Notes: generated from the sequence alone by a model not told the origin. A DNA stretch of 64,000 nucleotides from Siphonodentalium dalli (GCA_032622095.1 CP136063.1:150155379-150219378), one strand, 5' to 3'. Positions 12,788 through 25,445 are shown, counted from the first letter of the stretch. Program-made: numbers and translations.

Positions 12788-12990
12788 TTAACCCTATCAT
12801 GACTGGAGCTTCCTGAAATTATGTGAAAACTCTGTGCCAATGCATTCTTTTATATATACGAGTCACCCATAGGGAGCCTCACATACTAGTATATAAGAGA
12901 ATGTATTGGACTAACAATATTTACCTTGACCTTGCAAGCCAGTGCATTTTCTTATATATATGCGAGGCTCCCTATGGAAACAGTTGATAC
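12788..12990. mobile_element. piggyBac-like MITE family A, degraded
   Basis: TTAACCCTATCATGACTGGA opens the copy; the internal words GTGCCAATGCATTCTTTTAT and ATATATGCGAGGCTCCCTAT are those of family A. A clear right terminus was not found. Confidence 0.55.
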
Positions 12991-13795
12991 AGAACTTCAC
13001 AAGAAATTAAAACCATTAGCACCAATAGTAAACCAGTGAAAATGGTTTCATTATACATGTAGTAAGTATCTTCCCATTTTACCATATGTTCCTGTGTGAG
13101 AAGAATTAATGTTATAAAGCTCAAGCAGCATCTCTACAATAAATAAACTACTCAAGGGGAATTGAGAAATATTGGGGGCTGAATGTTTATATACACACTG
13201 GGTGAATAAGACTGGGCTGGTAGAACATGGGACTGGGTTTCATCTATGTACTCACTACTACAAGAAACCATCTGGCATGCAAAATGTTTTGTGCTGAAAT
13301 TATCCCAAGATGGCATTCTTCCTACATGTATATATATAAATGTGTTCCAATATAAAGACAATAACATTTCCGATTGTGTTTAAGTGCTACTATTACATGG
13401 CACTGTCTTACCTGGTTGAATTAATTTCGCACTATGAACTGGCCTGTCCTCTCAGTGCTGGCAAGGTGTGCACTCTTATTTTGAACCCTGGTGGCCAGAA
13501 CATGGGGCGATCAGGAATTATCGGTCGCAGGGTCATTTCCATGGAATCATCTACCAACTTCTCTTAAAATTGTACTCCCTGTATCTAAATATCACCTATT
13601 AAGACTAATCTTTTCCAAAATTGAATTCCTGCATGGGCACAAAAGGTTCTTATTATGTACACTATATGAGTTCATGAAAACAGCATCACAATTTATTAAT
13701 TAATCACATATACATGTATATGTTTCTAAGTGAAACCTGATAGCATCTCAGATTCGGGTCTCAAAACCACATTATTGTACCGTAATACAATTAGT
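12991..13795. other. Spacer, nothing supported
   Basis: Short frames at 13152-13367 (minus), 13340-13567 and 13491-13703 (plus) overlap each other and show no domain; I do not call them. Confidence 0.4.
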
Positions 13796-14262
13796 TGACT
13801 GATTGGTTGGGGTTTAGAGTCATTTCAGCCATTGGGCCATATCATGATGTTTTCAGTCTTATTAATAAGGAGGCAAGATCACCCAGGGAATTAATATAAA
13901 TATGACACTAGGCCAGTTAATGTAGAAATCACAAACCTGACCCCGGCATTAAAGAGCTGACATGCTTGCCCAAATACACAAGTATGTATAAAATGGCTAG
14001 GTCACTACAAGGTCATGCATGGAGGAAAGACCATGCAGAGGCTTAGTTTCACTGGGGAAATCACAACAAGTATAATCAACTGACCCCAAGAAAGCAACTG
14101 ACAAACTTGCCAAGATAAATGAATCAGGTTGGTAAACTGCCCTGCGCATGGATCACAAGCCTGTGCTTATTGGGATTGGAACCAGCTTTGTCCTTGCTTA
14201 TGTTGGCCTAGTGCATAATATGTACATATAACGTCTAACCAACTGAGCCATTGGGGGCCTAT
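13796..14262 (-). mobile_element. tRNA-derived SINE
   Basis: On the minus strand the left end carries a pol III A box TGGCTCAGTTGG (14239-14250) and a B box GGTTCCAATCC (14173-14183), one base off the GGTTCRANNCC consensus. The spacing is longer than in a tRNA gene and there is no matching acceptor stem, so this is a SINE head and not a tRNA. The body, with GACTCTAAACCCCAACC near 13800, shares blocks with 29010-29160. A second SINE head lies at 32092-32185. Confidence 0.6.
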
Positions 14263-15262
14263 AATCCAATGGATGGTTTTTTTTTTTACATTACAGAAAT
14301 ATTATCTTATGATTCCTGATATTATGTTTTAAAAGCTGTTAATACATGTACATGCCACAATGACGAGAATCCAGATAACTATAGAATGCTATTATAAAGA
14401 GCTCAGATGATGTGAAAAGATAAAGAGTTATAAATAGCCATGATGGAGGGAAAATTACTCACCAAATCTTGCTGTATCCCGGCACTAATGACTTAACATG
14501 CTGGTATTAGTCTCAAAAGTAATGTTTCAACATCAAAGAATCAAATTCCCAAAGAGATCAAGCATTCACACTCAATGTCTTCATATAAAAAGCAGCAACA
14601 ATTTTATTCAGCTTCTTAACTCAGATTCAGCCAAATCATCAATAAATAGCATTAGTCGATTTGATAATTTTTTCATTATTCTAGTCGGCTGTCAATTGTT
14701 CGTCACATTGACCGAGAATATGTTTTTCCCCCACTGCTGACAGACAGACCGGAGCAATTAGGGCTTTATTCTTCGTCATCCAATCCAACAGTTTGCATTT
14801 TCTAACATCAATTATTGATTCCATCAGAGTCCCATGCGACACAATATCCTCTTCGCCACCAATCAAAGGTCTTCTATAGATTTCTTAGCAACAGCCCCAA
14901 GCCATAGCTGGTCACAGAGTCCAAACTCTCCAGATATAAGAAACAGCTCATTGAAAGATCCATGTGTTTGCATATGATATTATTGGCTTAGCCGGGAAAT
15001 CATCAATGTAATCTACTAAATTAAAATTTTTGAGAACAATCACTCCACTCAGCTTTGGCAGGTTCTATTATGATGGAAGAAATGAAATTAGATTTCAGAA
15101 ATATCAATTTATGGAAGTCTTTCAATCACATTATAAAGAGTGTGGCCATATGTTGAGTATTTGTATTAATCAGGAGATTGGTCCAGACAGATATATAGGT
15201 AATCTATAGAACAATTCACCCTGGAGAGTATTGCCACTGACTGTTGGTAAAGTGGGTAACTA
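14263..15262. other. Spacer, nothing supported
   Basis: Two frames (14498-14740 plus and 14681-14866 minus) show no recognisable product. No repeat of this window was seen. Confidence 0.4.
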
Positions 15263-15434
15263 CAGTAATGCCCTAAATAATCGACTCCTTAACCACAGCA
15301 TAATTATGGGTAACTTTTCAGGATTTAGAGCTTTCCGATGAATGGCAACAAGCCATATTTCCGACTAAATCCTGAAAAATTAACCATATTTCTGCTGTGG
15401 TTATATAAGGAGTCGATTATTTAGAGCATTACTG
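15263..15434. mobile_element. Tc1/mariner-like foldback MITE
   Basis: CAGTAATGCCCTAAATAATC at the left, GATTATTTAGAGCATTACTG at the right, TA on both sides. The core includes GATGAATGGCAACAAGCCAT. The left inner arm is partly deleted relative to the 20.4-kb copy. Confidence 0.75.
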
Positions 15435-15472
15435 TAGGCTATGTGAAGCAGGATTCACTGAAACAAAAATGT

Positions 15473-15700
15473 TTAACCCTTTCGTGACTGGAGCTACCTG
15501 AAATTTTGTGAAAACCCTGTGCCAACACTGGTGGCAATGCATTAAAATATATGCGAGTCTGCCATTGGGAGCCTTGCATATATAAGAAAATACAAAATTA
15601 ACATCGACCTTTTAAGCCAGTGCATTCTCTTTTATATATATGTGAGGTGCCCTGTGGGAGACTCACATACATGTATATAAGAGAATGCGCTGGCACAGAA
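15473..15700. mobile_element. piggyBac-like MITE family A
   Basis: TTAACCCTTTCGTGACTGGA opens the copy and paired TATATAAGAGAATGCGCTGG-type words follow. The right terminal inverted repeat and second TTAA are not clear. No coding capacity. Confidence 0.55.
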
Positions 15701-15839
15701 TTTTTAATGAAAATGTTATAAACCCATACCTTCAACCATACCAACTTGATCTAGACTGAATATATGCATGTACACATACTAGTAGAGTGGAGATGATTGG
15801 AAATGAATATTATTAAGGGGTTGCCATCATTGACTTGTA

Positions 15840-17050
15840 TATATATACATATGAGTCTGATCAGATAAAGTATTGCCTTGGATAGCACGTGTTCATGTTA
15901 TGGTCATAGGTTTGGTTAAAACCCATAAATCGATACCAAGATCAATACAGGTGAAGAGTGTGTCATGATTAATCTGGATGTGAATTATGAGAGTGATCAG
16001 GAGATAAATATTTGGCTCATCACATTTGATAGCATTTATCTACAGAACGTGGTTAATATGTCTGTACGGGGTTAATATTATGAGGCAAGTCAAGCAAATG
16101 ACACCAACTATACAGGTCAGGGGTGTGTCATAAACTTTGCTATGAAATATAAATAATTTGATGGCAAATATTTGAGTTATCAAATCAGAAATCATGTCTA
16201 TGGTCGCACATTGCACAGATAATTTATATTGGCTATTTAAACAGCCATTATTTTAATTTAATATCGATAGCAAATGTCTATGGGATGAGTGTGAAGGTTT
16301 AATATAATTTTCAAAATCAATTAAGGGGTACTGTACACTGAATTTGACCATATATATGGGACATCTCCTTTTGTACTCAATAGAATATATGCAATAAATA
16401 AATGAGTTTGAACCATGGATTAGTGTAATGTACACTCATGTGCTCTATGAGAGATGCAAACAACATGGTAATTATCATGAAAATTAGATTATGACTTGAG
16501 TCATAAACTCATTATCATTATATTGACCAATAATAAACCTGGTTCAGATATAAAAGGGTTAATTAAACAATACCAAAATCAATACAGAAGAGGGTGCTAA
16601 GAAAACTCTAGGTAAGAAATGAGACAGATCAGGAAAAAAAGAATTTGACTTAATTTACTGCACCAGATAACATGTGTGTGAAGGGCTAATTCTTTTCTAA
16701 ACCAATCAAACTATCCATACCAAAAGCAATGTGAGGGGAGTGTCATCATAAACCTGCACATAAAATATGAACATGATCAGATCAAAAATACTTGAGTTAT
16801 CGCATGAGATAGTGCATGTCTATGAGTGGATGTAAAGTGTTAATAATTTCTAAACTAATCAACAGATCGATACAAAAAAACTATACAGGTGTCACCATAA
16901 ACCTGCATATAAACTATGAACAAAATCCAATAAAAATACTCAAGTTATCACATCATATAGCATGTGTCTATGGACAGGTGGACCGGGACAGACAAATGAC
17001 GGTTGGTTGATCTGGACGTCGGCATTTATGTGTACACATAAAAACAGATG
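15840..17050 (+). repeat. Degenerate tandem array, family C
   Basis: Diverged units of roughly 160-170 bp recur, each with a GTGTGTCATAAACCTG-like word, an ATATGAACATGATCAGAT-like word, AATACTTGAGTTATC and AGCATGTGTCTATGGA followed by GTTAAT. The array ends near 17045 with GACGTCGGCATTTATGTG. The same unit returns at 18290-19065 and 19620-20290. Unit length is estimated by eye. Confidence 0.55.
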
Positions 17051-18285
17051 AATCATAAAACAATGGGCAGGCAATGTCATTCATTTTCAATTTATACAAT
17101 TTTTCACCAAATCACCAGTATTCAGTGCATGTGTAAAAAAAAAGATTTGACATGAAAATTCATTGAAACATAGGATAGACTGGACCTTGCCCCAGTTGAA
17201 CCAACCTGGTTCATAGTAAACCAGATCAGCACTCAAAGACAAGGCGATACAACCTTCAGACAGCCCACTTGTCCCAAATTTAAATCTAAACACATTTGTT
17301 GTACAGGCATCATTCACAGGGGTGGATGAGACAGCACCTCTTTGCTCTGGTGTCACTATGTTAGAATGTAGGAATTTTGGATTAATTTTATTATCGAGAC
17401 AAGTTTAAGGATCAGAGGACATCAATGCTTTCCCCAGGAATTCACTCACACATTATTTCAGCAAATTTGTATCTATTTTCTGCTGAATGATGTTTATAAA
17501 CCAAATTAATCATCTGTAAAATAAATTGTTCACAAATTCAAGGAAAAAATAAGTTATGTGATGCAATTTACAGACAAACTACATCATTTAATGGAATCAA
17601 ATCAAGGTCGCATGATCATTAAGATCTGGGAAAAGCAGTGGATCAAACAGTCGCTCTATGTGTATTATATAAAGCTTGCATAAATCGGAACATTGTTCTA
17701 TATAAATTGCAAATAGGTTCTTGAACCGAATTACTGAGCAGAGCGCACACATCCTATGAATGAAACTACAGGTATCATCTAAAGAGAATTCAAAACATCT
17801 AAGGAATACACAACAAACCAGTATTTTATTAGTGCCAGGTGAATGGCACCAACAACAGACAAAAGCAATAACTCTCTCTCTGGGTCAGCAGGTTATTACT
17901 AATCACTCACAGTCCTAACCTGGCTCCATTCCACAAAACCACCCAAAATCTTAAATCCAGTGTTAATGCAGCAAATAACTTATTTCAATCATTTTCCTTG
18001 GAAAAATTTAGATTCAATTTTACCACAGTACCATTATAAAATATGGTACCAAATATGTACTCTGGGTTCCAGAGCTCTGTCCAAGCATATCTTAAAATAC
18101 TCTAAAAACCGCTTTTAAAACTCTTGCTGATATGGCTTCCTTTTTAAGTATGTCCCTGCAGTCGAGATGGTTAGGTTGGAGATACATGTACCATCATTGC
18201 AGTCTGGGCTAGACTAGGTTGGCGAGGGTTTGAGCCCTGACATGGGCACAAATTTGGACAATTATCAAGCTTGATTTGAGTTGAC
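17051..18285. other. Spacer, nothing supported
   Basis: One minus-strand frame of 89 codons (17087-17356) has no recognisable domain. No RNA gene seen. Confidence 0.4.
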
Positions 18286-19065
18286 AGACAACTTAGTGTG
18301 CCATCCCGATCGTAACATGGCCATTCAATAAGAATTGAAAAGTTTTATACACATATGAAACAATGAACAGATCATAATGAGCCCGAGCCTCAACCCATTC
18401 TAATACATGTATACCATAACTAATGAATTTGTCACATTGGAAATTTAAAATATAGTGCTCGTGTGAAAAATATTTAGTTATCACATTGTGTCAACAGGAT
18501 TGGTGGAGGATGTTAATATTTTTAAGTAAATAAACCAAATGACACTCACTATGCAGGTTAGAGGTGTGTTCTCGTCAACTATGCCAAGAACTACATGTAT
18601 AAACATAATCAATGGAAATATTTGAGTTATCAAATCGGATAGAATGGGGTTAATCTTACCCAAACTAATGAACTGATAAACACAAAATAGTCTATACAAA
18701 GCATGTCGTTGGATTTAGAAACCCATACAATAAGTCAGTCTCAAGAATACCAGCACCATTAATATTACCCTGGAGCCCAAATGCAATTGAGGGAATTTCA
18801 AAATAAGACATTTCCTCTAATGATGAATATTCAATTGGTGATTTATTGAAACCCTTACTGAACCTGGATCAAAGTGAAAGGGATAATATTATATCTGTCT
18901 ATCGCATAATATGTGTCTATGGAATGGTTTAATTTAAATCCCAAATCCATGCAAATCAAAAGTGGATCACCATCAACCTGGACATAATATAGGAGAATGA
19001 TCAAATGAAAAGCATCAAAACCATATGATGTGTGGAGAGGGTTAATCCTTTTCAATGACATCATA
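18286..19065 (+). repeat. Degenerate tandem array, family C, second block
   Basis: Further strongly diverged family C units (ATATTTGAGTTATCAAATCG, GTGTGTTCTCGTCAACTATG and similar). The minus-strand frames at 18293, 18481 and 18855 read through these units. 19066-19400 holds only a weak fragment resembling MITE family B in reverse. Confidence 0.45.
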
Positions 19066-19399
19066 TCATGGAACTAAGGAATGTGTGGATTAATTTTTGT
19101 CTAAGATAAGACAACAGTGTCTGTAAACAACAATGTCTGTAAAACATCCCTACAAAGTAACAATGGACTATTCCAATTTAAAACTTTAGAATAGGTGTCC
19201 TATAGTGTGTACATTAACTAATGTAATGAATCTGTTTCAGCAAAGGGGTTAACTTAATATTGCACAGAAAACAGAACTCCACCAGATAGTCATCAATCAA
19301 TTTGACATTATGATAAACAAATCCTGCCAGCCAGTGGTACCACTATCAAGCTTTATAGCATGTCATATCTAATGTCCATAGTGATAATTAACTCATTTC

Positions 19400-20290
19400 A
19401 ATAACACACATGGTCTGTGAGATATGTTCTCTTCAAATTCCCAGCAGTAATTACTTGAATTATAAAGGGTCATAACTCTGTTAAAATATATGGGATCAAA
19501 CCCATATTCGAACTCGATATGTATTTAGGGGTGATAAATTCATATACCAAATTTGGTGTTGATCAGATGAAAAATGTTTTGAGTCATAGCAGCTTGGGTG
19601 AATTCTAAGTAAACATAAGAGTGAAAAAGGTTAATTAAACAATACCAAAAACCATACAGACGAAGAACGTGCTAAGAAAAACCTAGGTAAGAAATATGAG
19701 GCAGATCAGAAGAAATATGTTCAACTTATTGCATTGGATAGCATGTGTGTAAAGGGTTAATTATTTTCTAAACCGATCAACAAATCGATACCAAAAACTA
19801 TACAGATGAGGGGCGTGTCACCATAAACCTACATATCAAATATGAACACAATCGGACAAAAAATACTTCGGTTAAAGCATCAGATTTTTTTTTTTCTCGA
19901 AAAAAAGGTCATAACTCCTTTAAAATAAATCGGATCAAACCCATATTCGAACTTGATCTGTATTTTGGGCTCTGAAACTCGCATACCAAATTTGGTTCCG
20001 ATCAGATAAAAATTGTTTGAGTTATGACAGCATGCATGAATTCAAAGTCGAAAAATGACCATAACTCCGTAAAAACAAATCGGATCAAACCCAATATTTG
20101 AACTCGATCTGTATTTTGGTCTGAGAAACTCATATACAAAATTTGGTTCCGATCGGACAGAAAATATTTGAGTTATCGAACCATGCGTAAAGTGTCTACG
20201 GACAGACAGACAGACGGACGGACGCACGCACGACGAGTGGTCAATCCGGATGTCGACATTATGTTTACCATACTATGGTATGGGTAAACA
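19400..20290 (+). repeat. Array with ACGGACGG microsatellite and hairpin tail
   Basis: Copies of a GTCATAACTCC / AAATCGGATCAAACCCATAT / ACCAAATTTGGTTCCGATCA unit follow family C units. The end has GACAGACGGACGGACGCACG, then GGATGTCGACATTATGTTTA and a hairpin TACCATACTATGGTATGGGTA. The layout again resembles a HINE-like 3-prime end. Related single units lie at 24580-24830. Confidence 0.6.
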
Positions 20291-20366
20291 TAAAAACAAC
20301 ATGTGGCAATGTAGACTTTAATATAAAACTCAAACACAAAGCCATTTTTATTGCTGAAGTGTTATA

Positions 20367-20568
20367 CAGTAATGCCCTAATTAATCGACTCCTTAACCAC
20401 AACAGAATTATGGGTAACTTTTCAGGATTTAGTCGGAAATATGGCTTGTTGCCATTCATCGGGGAAAGCTTTCCGATGAATGGCAACAAGCCATATTTCC
20501 AAATAAATCCTGGAAAGTTACCTATAATTCTGCTGTGGTTAAGGAGTCGATTAATTGGGGCATTACTG
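20367..20568. mobile_element. Tc1/mariner-like foldback MITE, near-complete palindrome
   Basis: About 202 bp that fold almost end to end: CAGTAATGCCCTAATTAATC to its complement, with the inner pair GGCTTGTTGCCATTCATCGG / GATGAATGGCAACAAGCCAT around a short loop. TA on both sides. The open frame 20275-20610 runs through the palindrome and is an artefact. Confidence 0.85.
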
Positions 20569-20608
20569 TACTTGAAATGTCAAATATTTTTCAAAGATGA
20601 ACACTTTT

Positions 20609-20800
20609 AGCCTTTCTATACTGTTCTATACTGAATAAATTCTCCCATTTAGTTATAAACGAATACACTGAAATGGTCTATTATTTGGAGGGGAGTTCAG
20701 GAAAAATGCGACAAATAGTAAAAGAGCAGAATGAGTCCTAATTGTTGGATGGAAATGTTCAGATAAGAAATTTTTTGTGCATCATTCAGCGACGAAGGAA
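20609..20800 (+). repeat. piggyBac-like MITE family B, left part
   Basis: CCTTTCTATACTGTTCTATA and TTCTCCCATTTAGTTATAAA match family B; the right end is missing. From 20800 to 21330 I see no further feature. Confidence 0.5.
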
Positions 20801-21330
20801 TGTCCATCTTTTATATATACATGCATACATTGTATTAATAATTACATATGAAGTGTTATCAATGACAAAATTACTTAGTTACTTTAAACATATGATCAGA
20901 ACTATATTTGACCATGGGTGTTGAAAAATCATACTGTAAACTGTACATAACAAAAATAAATAAAACTGGGGCGGGCTGAAATATTGGAGAGGGGGTATGG
21001 GAGATGATAATCTAGGTATTTATTTGTTATGGCCTAAGCAAGACTTTTACACAGAATCGTAGAAATACACTATTACAAAAATGCCAATATTTCATGAGGT
21101 AGAGACTGACCAACACTCCTAGAGACAGTATTACCATAGTAAGCAGGGTGGTCGAATAATCAGGCAAATGAGTGTTCAAATGTCATAATGGTTGTTTATC
21201 AGTACAGTAAAGTACCAGTCGGTGACATTTTACACACGTAGGTACAAAGTATCCTTCTATACATAATTAATAGACCAATTAGTGCGGGTTTAATGGAAAG
21301 TTCATGCTTTATATCAGGCTACAATCAAGC

Positions 21331-21765
21331 CTGCAAATAGTGTGTCTGTCATTTGCAGAATGAGGTCCCCCAGAGGGTGAATTTAGTTACACTATCACAC
21401 ACGACAGACTAGCATCACCAAAATCACCCTCTTGGAACCTCATTCTGCCTCAACTGCTATGGAAGACTTATGATCAGGTTGAATTAAGTTCCCCAGTTGA
21501 AGTTGGTGATGTTCACCCATAATCACCTCGATTATGCATTTTATCATCTGCAAATTGGAGGATATAGAAACTGAACAGAAGGGAAAAATTAACTAAAAGC
21601 AATGTTAATTTGAGACAAAAGATACTACCCAGAAGATTAGGCCCAAGCAGAATGAGGTCAACAGAAGGTGAATTTGGTGATGTTAGCCCACTGTGTGGGA
21701 TAACATCACTAAATTCACCCTCTGGGGACCTCATTCTGCAAATGACAGACACACTATTTGCAGAC
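21331..21765. mobile_element. Long-TIR MITE with internal palindromes, family D
   Basis: Left end GCAAATAGTGTGTCTGTCAT and right end ATGACAGACACACTATTTGC are exact inverse copies. Each arm continues with an inner palindrome in which AATGAGGTCCCCAGAGGGTG pairs with its complement across a GATGCTATCCCGCACAG-like loop. The body has the ATTTTATCATCTGCAAATTG block found in all copies. No transposase; superfamily not assigned because no clear target duplication was found. Confidence 0.65.
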
Positions 21766-21840
21766 TCGGCTGCAATGTGGATGGATTAGATTTCCTACAC
21801 CAGTCTGTCCATGAGAATGATTGGATATGATGAAGCTGTC

Positions 21841-22264
21841 TTAACCCTTTCAGTGCCAGGTCAGATTTTTTTATCAACCCATATACCCTGTGCCAATGCA
21901 TTCTCTTATATATGCGAGTCGACCATAGGTCGCCTCGCATATATAAGAGGATGCATTGGCCTAACAATTTTTCATCATTTGTTATTATTTTTTACAATTT
22001 TAATAATTTTTTCTTATATTCTTTAACAGACTTATTTTGTAGGTTTAGTGCCAGGGAATCTTACGTTTTTCATGGGCATCAAAATTATTACTATGAATAC
22101 TAGGTGATAGTTTTGAGTTTTAACATGCCCCTAAGGTTTTAACCAGTTTGTTTTTAAATTCGCTATAGCATACTTAAGCATACCCAAAACAAATTCAACC
22201 CAAAAAAATCTTTAAAAAAAAAAAACATAAATTAGGGCCGATGAGATCGGCCCCTAGCTGGCAC
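21841..22264. mobile_element. piggyBac-like MITE family A
   Basis: TTAACCCTTTCAGTGCCAGG opens the copy, paired GCATTCTCTTATATATGCGA words follow, and CCTAGCTGGCACTGA lies at the right, the inverse of the left end. The final CCC/TTAA is missing, and family B sequence abuts directly, so the right terminus was probably lost when the next element arrived or by deletion. Confidence 0.65.
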
Positions 22265-22265
22265 T

Positions 22266-22513
22266 GATCTACTAATGGATTCTCCCATTCAGCTATAAAA
22301 TTATACACTGGAATGGTTTTTATATTATTCATCTGGAGGGGTGTTCTGGAAAAATGAGCCTATGACTGGCAGGACAATTGACAATACAAATGCAGGAGTC
22401 ATATTCATTAATGGGAAATGGTGAGATAACAAGTTCAACAAACATTGACCTTATTATCTGAACATTTCCGGAGGGATAACTACTCATCAATGAGTATAGT
22501 ATAGAAAGATTTA
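22266..22513 (+). mobile_element. piggyBac-like MITE family B
   Basis: From ACTAATGGATTCTCCCATTC to GAGTATAGTATAGAAAGATT; internal pair ATAACAAGTTCAACAA / TTATTATCTGAACATTTCC. It lacks the outermost left CCC. Its abutment to the family A copy makes a compound structure. Confidence 0.65.
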
Positions 22514-23136
22514 AAGTCACTCCTGGTGTTTTAGCTTCTTACTATACATTCATATTATCTATAGTTTTGAATGTTTGTCTGGCCTTTAAAGAAACTAGAA
22601 GAGGACATAAGAAATGCAAGCTAGGACAAAATTCTGCATGCTGCGAAAAAATTATAAGTCGGAAAAGAGAGATAACTCCAATAAACAAGACAGTCAATGA
22701 CTGTGGGGTCGCTCACCAGACTGCAAATACTGATAAGACTGGGACTCTGGAGACCAAAACAGTCAGCACTTCTCATAATCACTTTAAAAGAAGTAGATTT
22801 AAACAGGATATGTGGCTAGAGAGACTTCAAGTATGTAGCTTGGTAAAAATCCACCTTGAAATTGCCAACTGTACACTACTGATCACCCCCCTCCTCCAGC
22901 TCAACAAGTCCCCTCCCGACCGGGATCCAGACTCCCAAGTCTTAGGTTGGAATTTCACAACCGACACCTCAAACTTTCTCAATTGTTGGAAATTTCCAAT
23001 CTCACAAGCGCCTTTTTCTAAAACCATTTAAACATGTTTGAAGCCCAATTATCCATGGACCCAAAAACACAATACATGTATGTCGGACCAATCAGTCAAT
23101 TGGTTCCAAGGTAGATGTTTTAATGAATTTGGTATT
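22514..23136. other. Spacer, long frame rejected
   Basis: A plus-strand frame of 154 codons (22567-23031) covers this stretch, but its first part (about 22610-22685, AAAATTCTGCATGCTGCGAA) is a diverged copy of the 9.6-kb repeat and the rest has no domain. I do not consider it a gene. Confidence 0.45.
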
Positions 23137-23640
23137 TCGATGATTTTATTAGACTCCCCATAGCCTGCCATTTCTTGACAGGTTGACCTCATTTTAACAA
23201 ATCTGAATCTCAGTCACTAAAGGATCCTCCTGATTCCTCCATACTATATGTAAGCTAAATAGTCCAAACTCTCTTGAGAAGACATTTTAAGAATTACTAT
23301 AGAGACATATAGTTATGTCCCTGGTCCCACCCTATTTAACCTGGTGACTCCATCTGAATAAATTTGAATCCCAGACACCAAAGAACCCTTCATACATATC
23401 ATAAATATCAGTTAAATAGACCTGATGGTCCTTGTGAAGGAAGCATATTAAGAGGGAAACTGTCCTTCGCTTGGCCCCTATTTGACCAGGTGACCCCATT
23501 AAAAAAATCTGAATTGCAGTCAAGGAAGAACATTCCATTCTATATAAGCCAACTAGTTCTTGCAAACATATTTTAAGAATTACTATGCTCTGCCCTTATT
23601 TGACTTTGTGATCCCATTTTCACAAATCTGATAAGGATAA
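23137..23640 (+). repeat. Degenerate tandem array, family E
   Basis: About three diverged units of roughly 150 bp with the words GCCCCTATTTGACC, CCCATT...AAATCTGAAT, and TTTTAAGAATTACTATG. The same family is better preserved at 24885-25260. Frames at 23332 (minus) and 23364 (plus) come from the units. Confidence 0.6.
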
Positions 23641-23885
23641 AAATTAAGTTCCCCAGTTGGTGATATTCACCCATTGGGCACCTCATTTATGAATTTTATC
23701 TTCTGCAAATTAGGGGATATAGAAACTTCCTAGAAGGAAAATTTAACTAACAACAATGTAAATTTGATACTATAGATACTTCCCAGAAGATGAGGCCTAA
23801 GCAGAATGAGGTCGCCAGAGGGTGAATTTGGTGATGCTAGCCTGCTGTGCGGGATAGCATCACAAAAAGCGTGTCTGTTCCTACA
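23641..23885. repeat. Right half of a family D element
   Basis: From the TTCCCCAGTT body block to AATGAGGTCGCCAGAGGGTG and its palindrome. The left arm is missing. Confidence 0.55.
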
Positions 23886-23930
23886 TTGTGCATGTCTGGC
23901 CTCAAGCAACACACTGTATTATACAATCAA

Positions 23931-24410
23931 GCCTTGAGATAGTCTGTCTGTTATTTGCAGAATGAGGTCCCCAGAGGGTGAATTTAGTGACGCTTTCTTG
24001 CACAGCGGGCTAGTATCACTAAATTCACCCTCTGGGGACCTCATTCTGATAAGGCCCTCAACTGCTATGGAAGACCTAGAATAAGATTGAACTTCCCCAG
24101 TTGAAATTGGTGATGTTCACCCATTGGGCACCTCAATCATGAATTTTATCTTCTGCAAATTAAGGGATACAGAAACTTCCTAGAAGGGAAATTTAACTAA
24201 CAACAATGTAAATTTGATACTATAGATACTTCCCAGAAGATGAGGCCTAAGTAGAATGAGATCTTGAGACTCTAGATACTTCCCAGAAGATGAGGCCTAA
24301 GCAGAAAAAGGTTCTCAGAGGGTGTATTTTGGTTATGCTATCCTGCTGTGTGGAGCAACATGAATTCACCCTCTGGGAACCTCATACTACAAATGCCAGA
24401 CACTCTTGGA
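23931..24410. mobile_element. Family D MITE
   Basis: Left TTGAGATAGTCTGTCTGTTA, then AATGAGGTCCCCAGAGGGTG and its inner palindrome, the body block, a short tandem duplication of CTTCCCAGAAGATGAGGCCT near 24230-24300, and a diverged right end (CTCATACTACAAATGCCAGA). Confidence 0.6.
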
Positions 24411-24884
24411 GAAAATGAAATTAATCTGATTTTAATGACCACTGAGTGATAATGTAAACAACAAGGGCGCTTCATTGATAACACCATTAATCTCATTTAA
24501 ATTATTAATGACATGAATACACTCCCTGGGGACTCTGCCTATAGCTACATAAATTGATCAAGGAGTTTTATTATTTTTTGGGGAATTATGGCCATAACTC
24601 TGTTAAAACATATCGGATCAAACCCATATTTTAACTTGATCTGTATATAAGTGTCAAAAATTCATATACCAAATTTGGTGTTGATCAGATGAAAAATGTT
24701 TGAGTAATCCTGTCTTGGATGAATTCTATATCAAAACAAGAGTGGAAGGGGTTAAATAAACAATACCAAAATCCATACAGATGAAGAACATGCTAAGAAA
24801 AATGTAGGTAAGAAATATGAGACTGTGATGTGTCCTAAACAAAAATTAAAGGTCAAAATGCAAAAATTTAATTTTTTGTTTTTA

Positions 24885-25445
24885 GAAATGTCCCTGGCTC
24901 TGCCCCTATTTGACCCAGTGACCCAATTTGAACAAATCTGATTACCAGTCACCCAAGGTCCCTCAGTACCAAATATAAGCTAAATCGGCCCAATATTGTT
25001 TTAGAAGAAGTCATTGTAAGAATTACTATGAGTTATGGCCCTGGTTTCTCAACTAATTGACCGGGTGACCTCATTTGAACAAATCTGAACACCAGTCACC
25101 CAAGGACCCTCCATACCAAATATTAGCTAAATCGGCACAATGGTTATGAACAAGAAGTTGTTGTAAGAATTACTATGGAGGAATAGAGTTATGGCCCTGG
25201 TTTCGCAACTATTTGACCCAGTGACGTCATTTGAACAAATCTGAATGAGAGTTACCTAGGGAACATCCACACCAAATATGAACCAATTCGGTATGATGGT
25301 TTCAGAGGAGAAGATGTTTTAAAAAAAAGTTGACGGACGGACGGACGGATGAACAGACGGACAGACGCACGCACGCACGGACGGACGACGGACGAGGAGT
25401 GATGACTATAGCTCCACCGGAGACTTCGTCTCAGGTGAGCTAAAA
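24885..25445 (+). repeat. Array family E with microsatellite and hairpin tail
   Basis: Three units of about 150-155 bp (starting near 24891, 25040 and 25195), each with GGCCCTGG...TTTGACC, AACAAATCTGA, CCAGTCACCCAAGG and ACCAAATAT.AGCTAAATCGG. Then GACGGACGGACGGACGGATG, GCACGCACGCACGGACGG, and the tail TAGCTCCACC-GGAGACTTCGTCTC-AGGTGAGCTA, which is a perfect small hairpin core. Another array of the HINE-like layout. Confidence 0.65.

Noticed and set aside
14239-14262. tRNA-like A and B boxes as a tRNA gene
   Set aside because: A-to-B spacing is too long and no acceptor stem pairs; the sequence continues as a repeat shared with 29010-29160, so it is a SINE.
20275-20610. 111-codon plus-strand frame and its minus-strand twin
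   Set aside because: Both run through the palindromic MITE, which reads similarly on both strands.
22567-23031. 154-codon plus-strand frame
   Set aside because: Starts in a diverged copy of the 9.6-kb repeat; no domain; the minus strand is also open over part of it.
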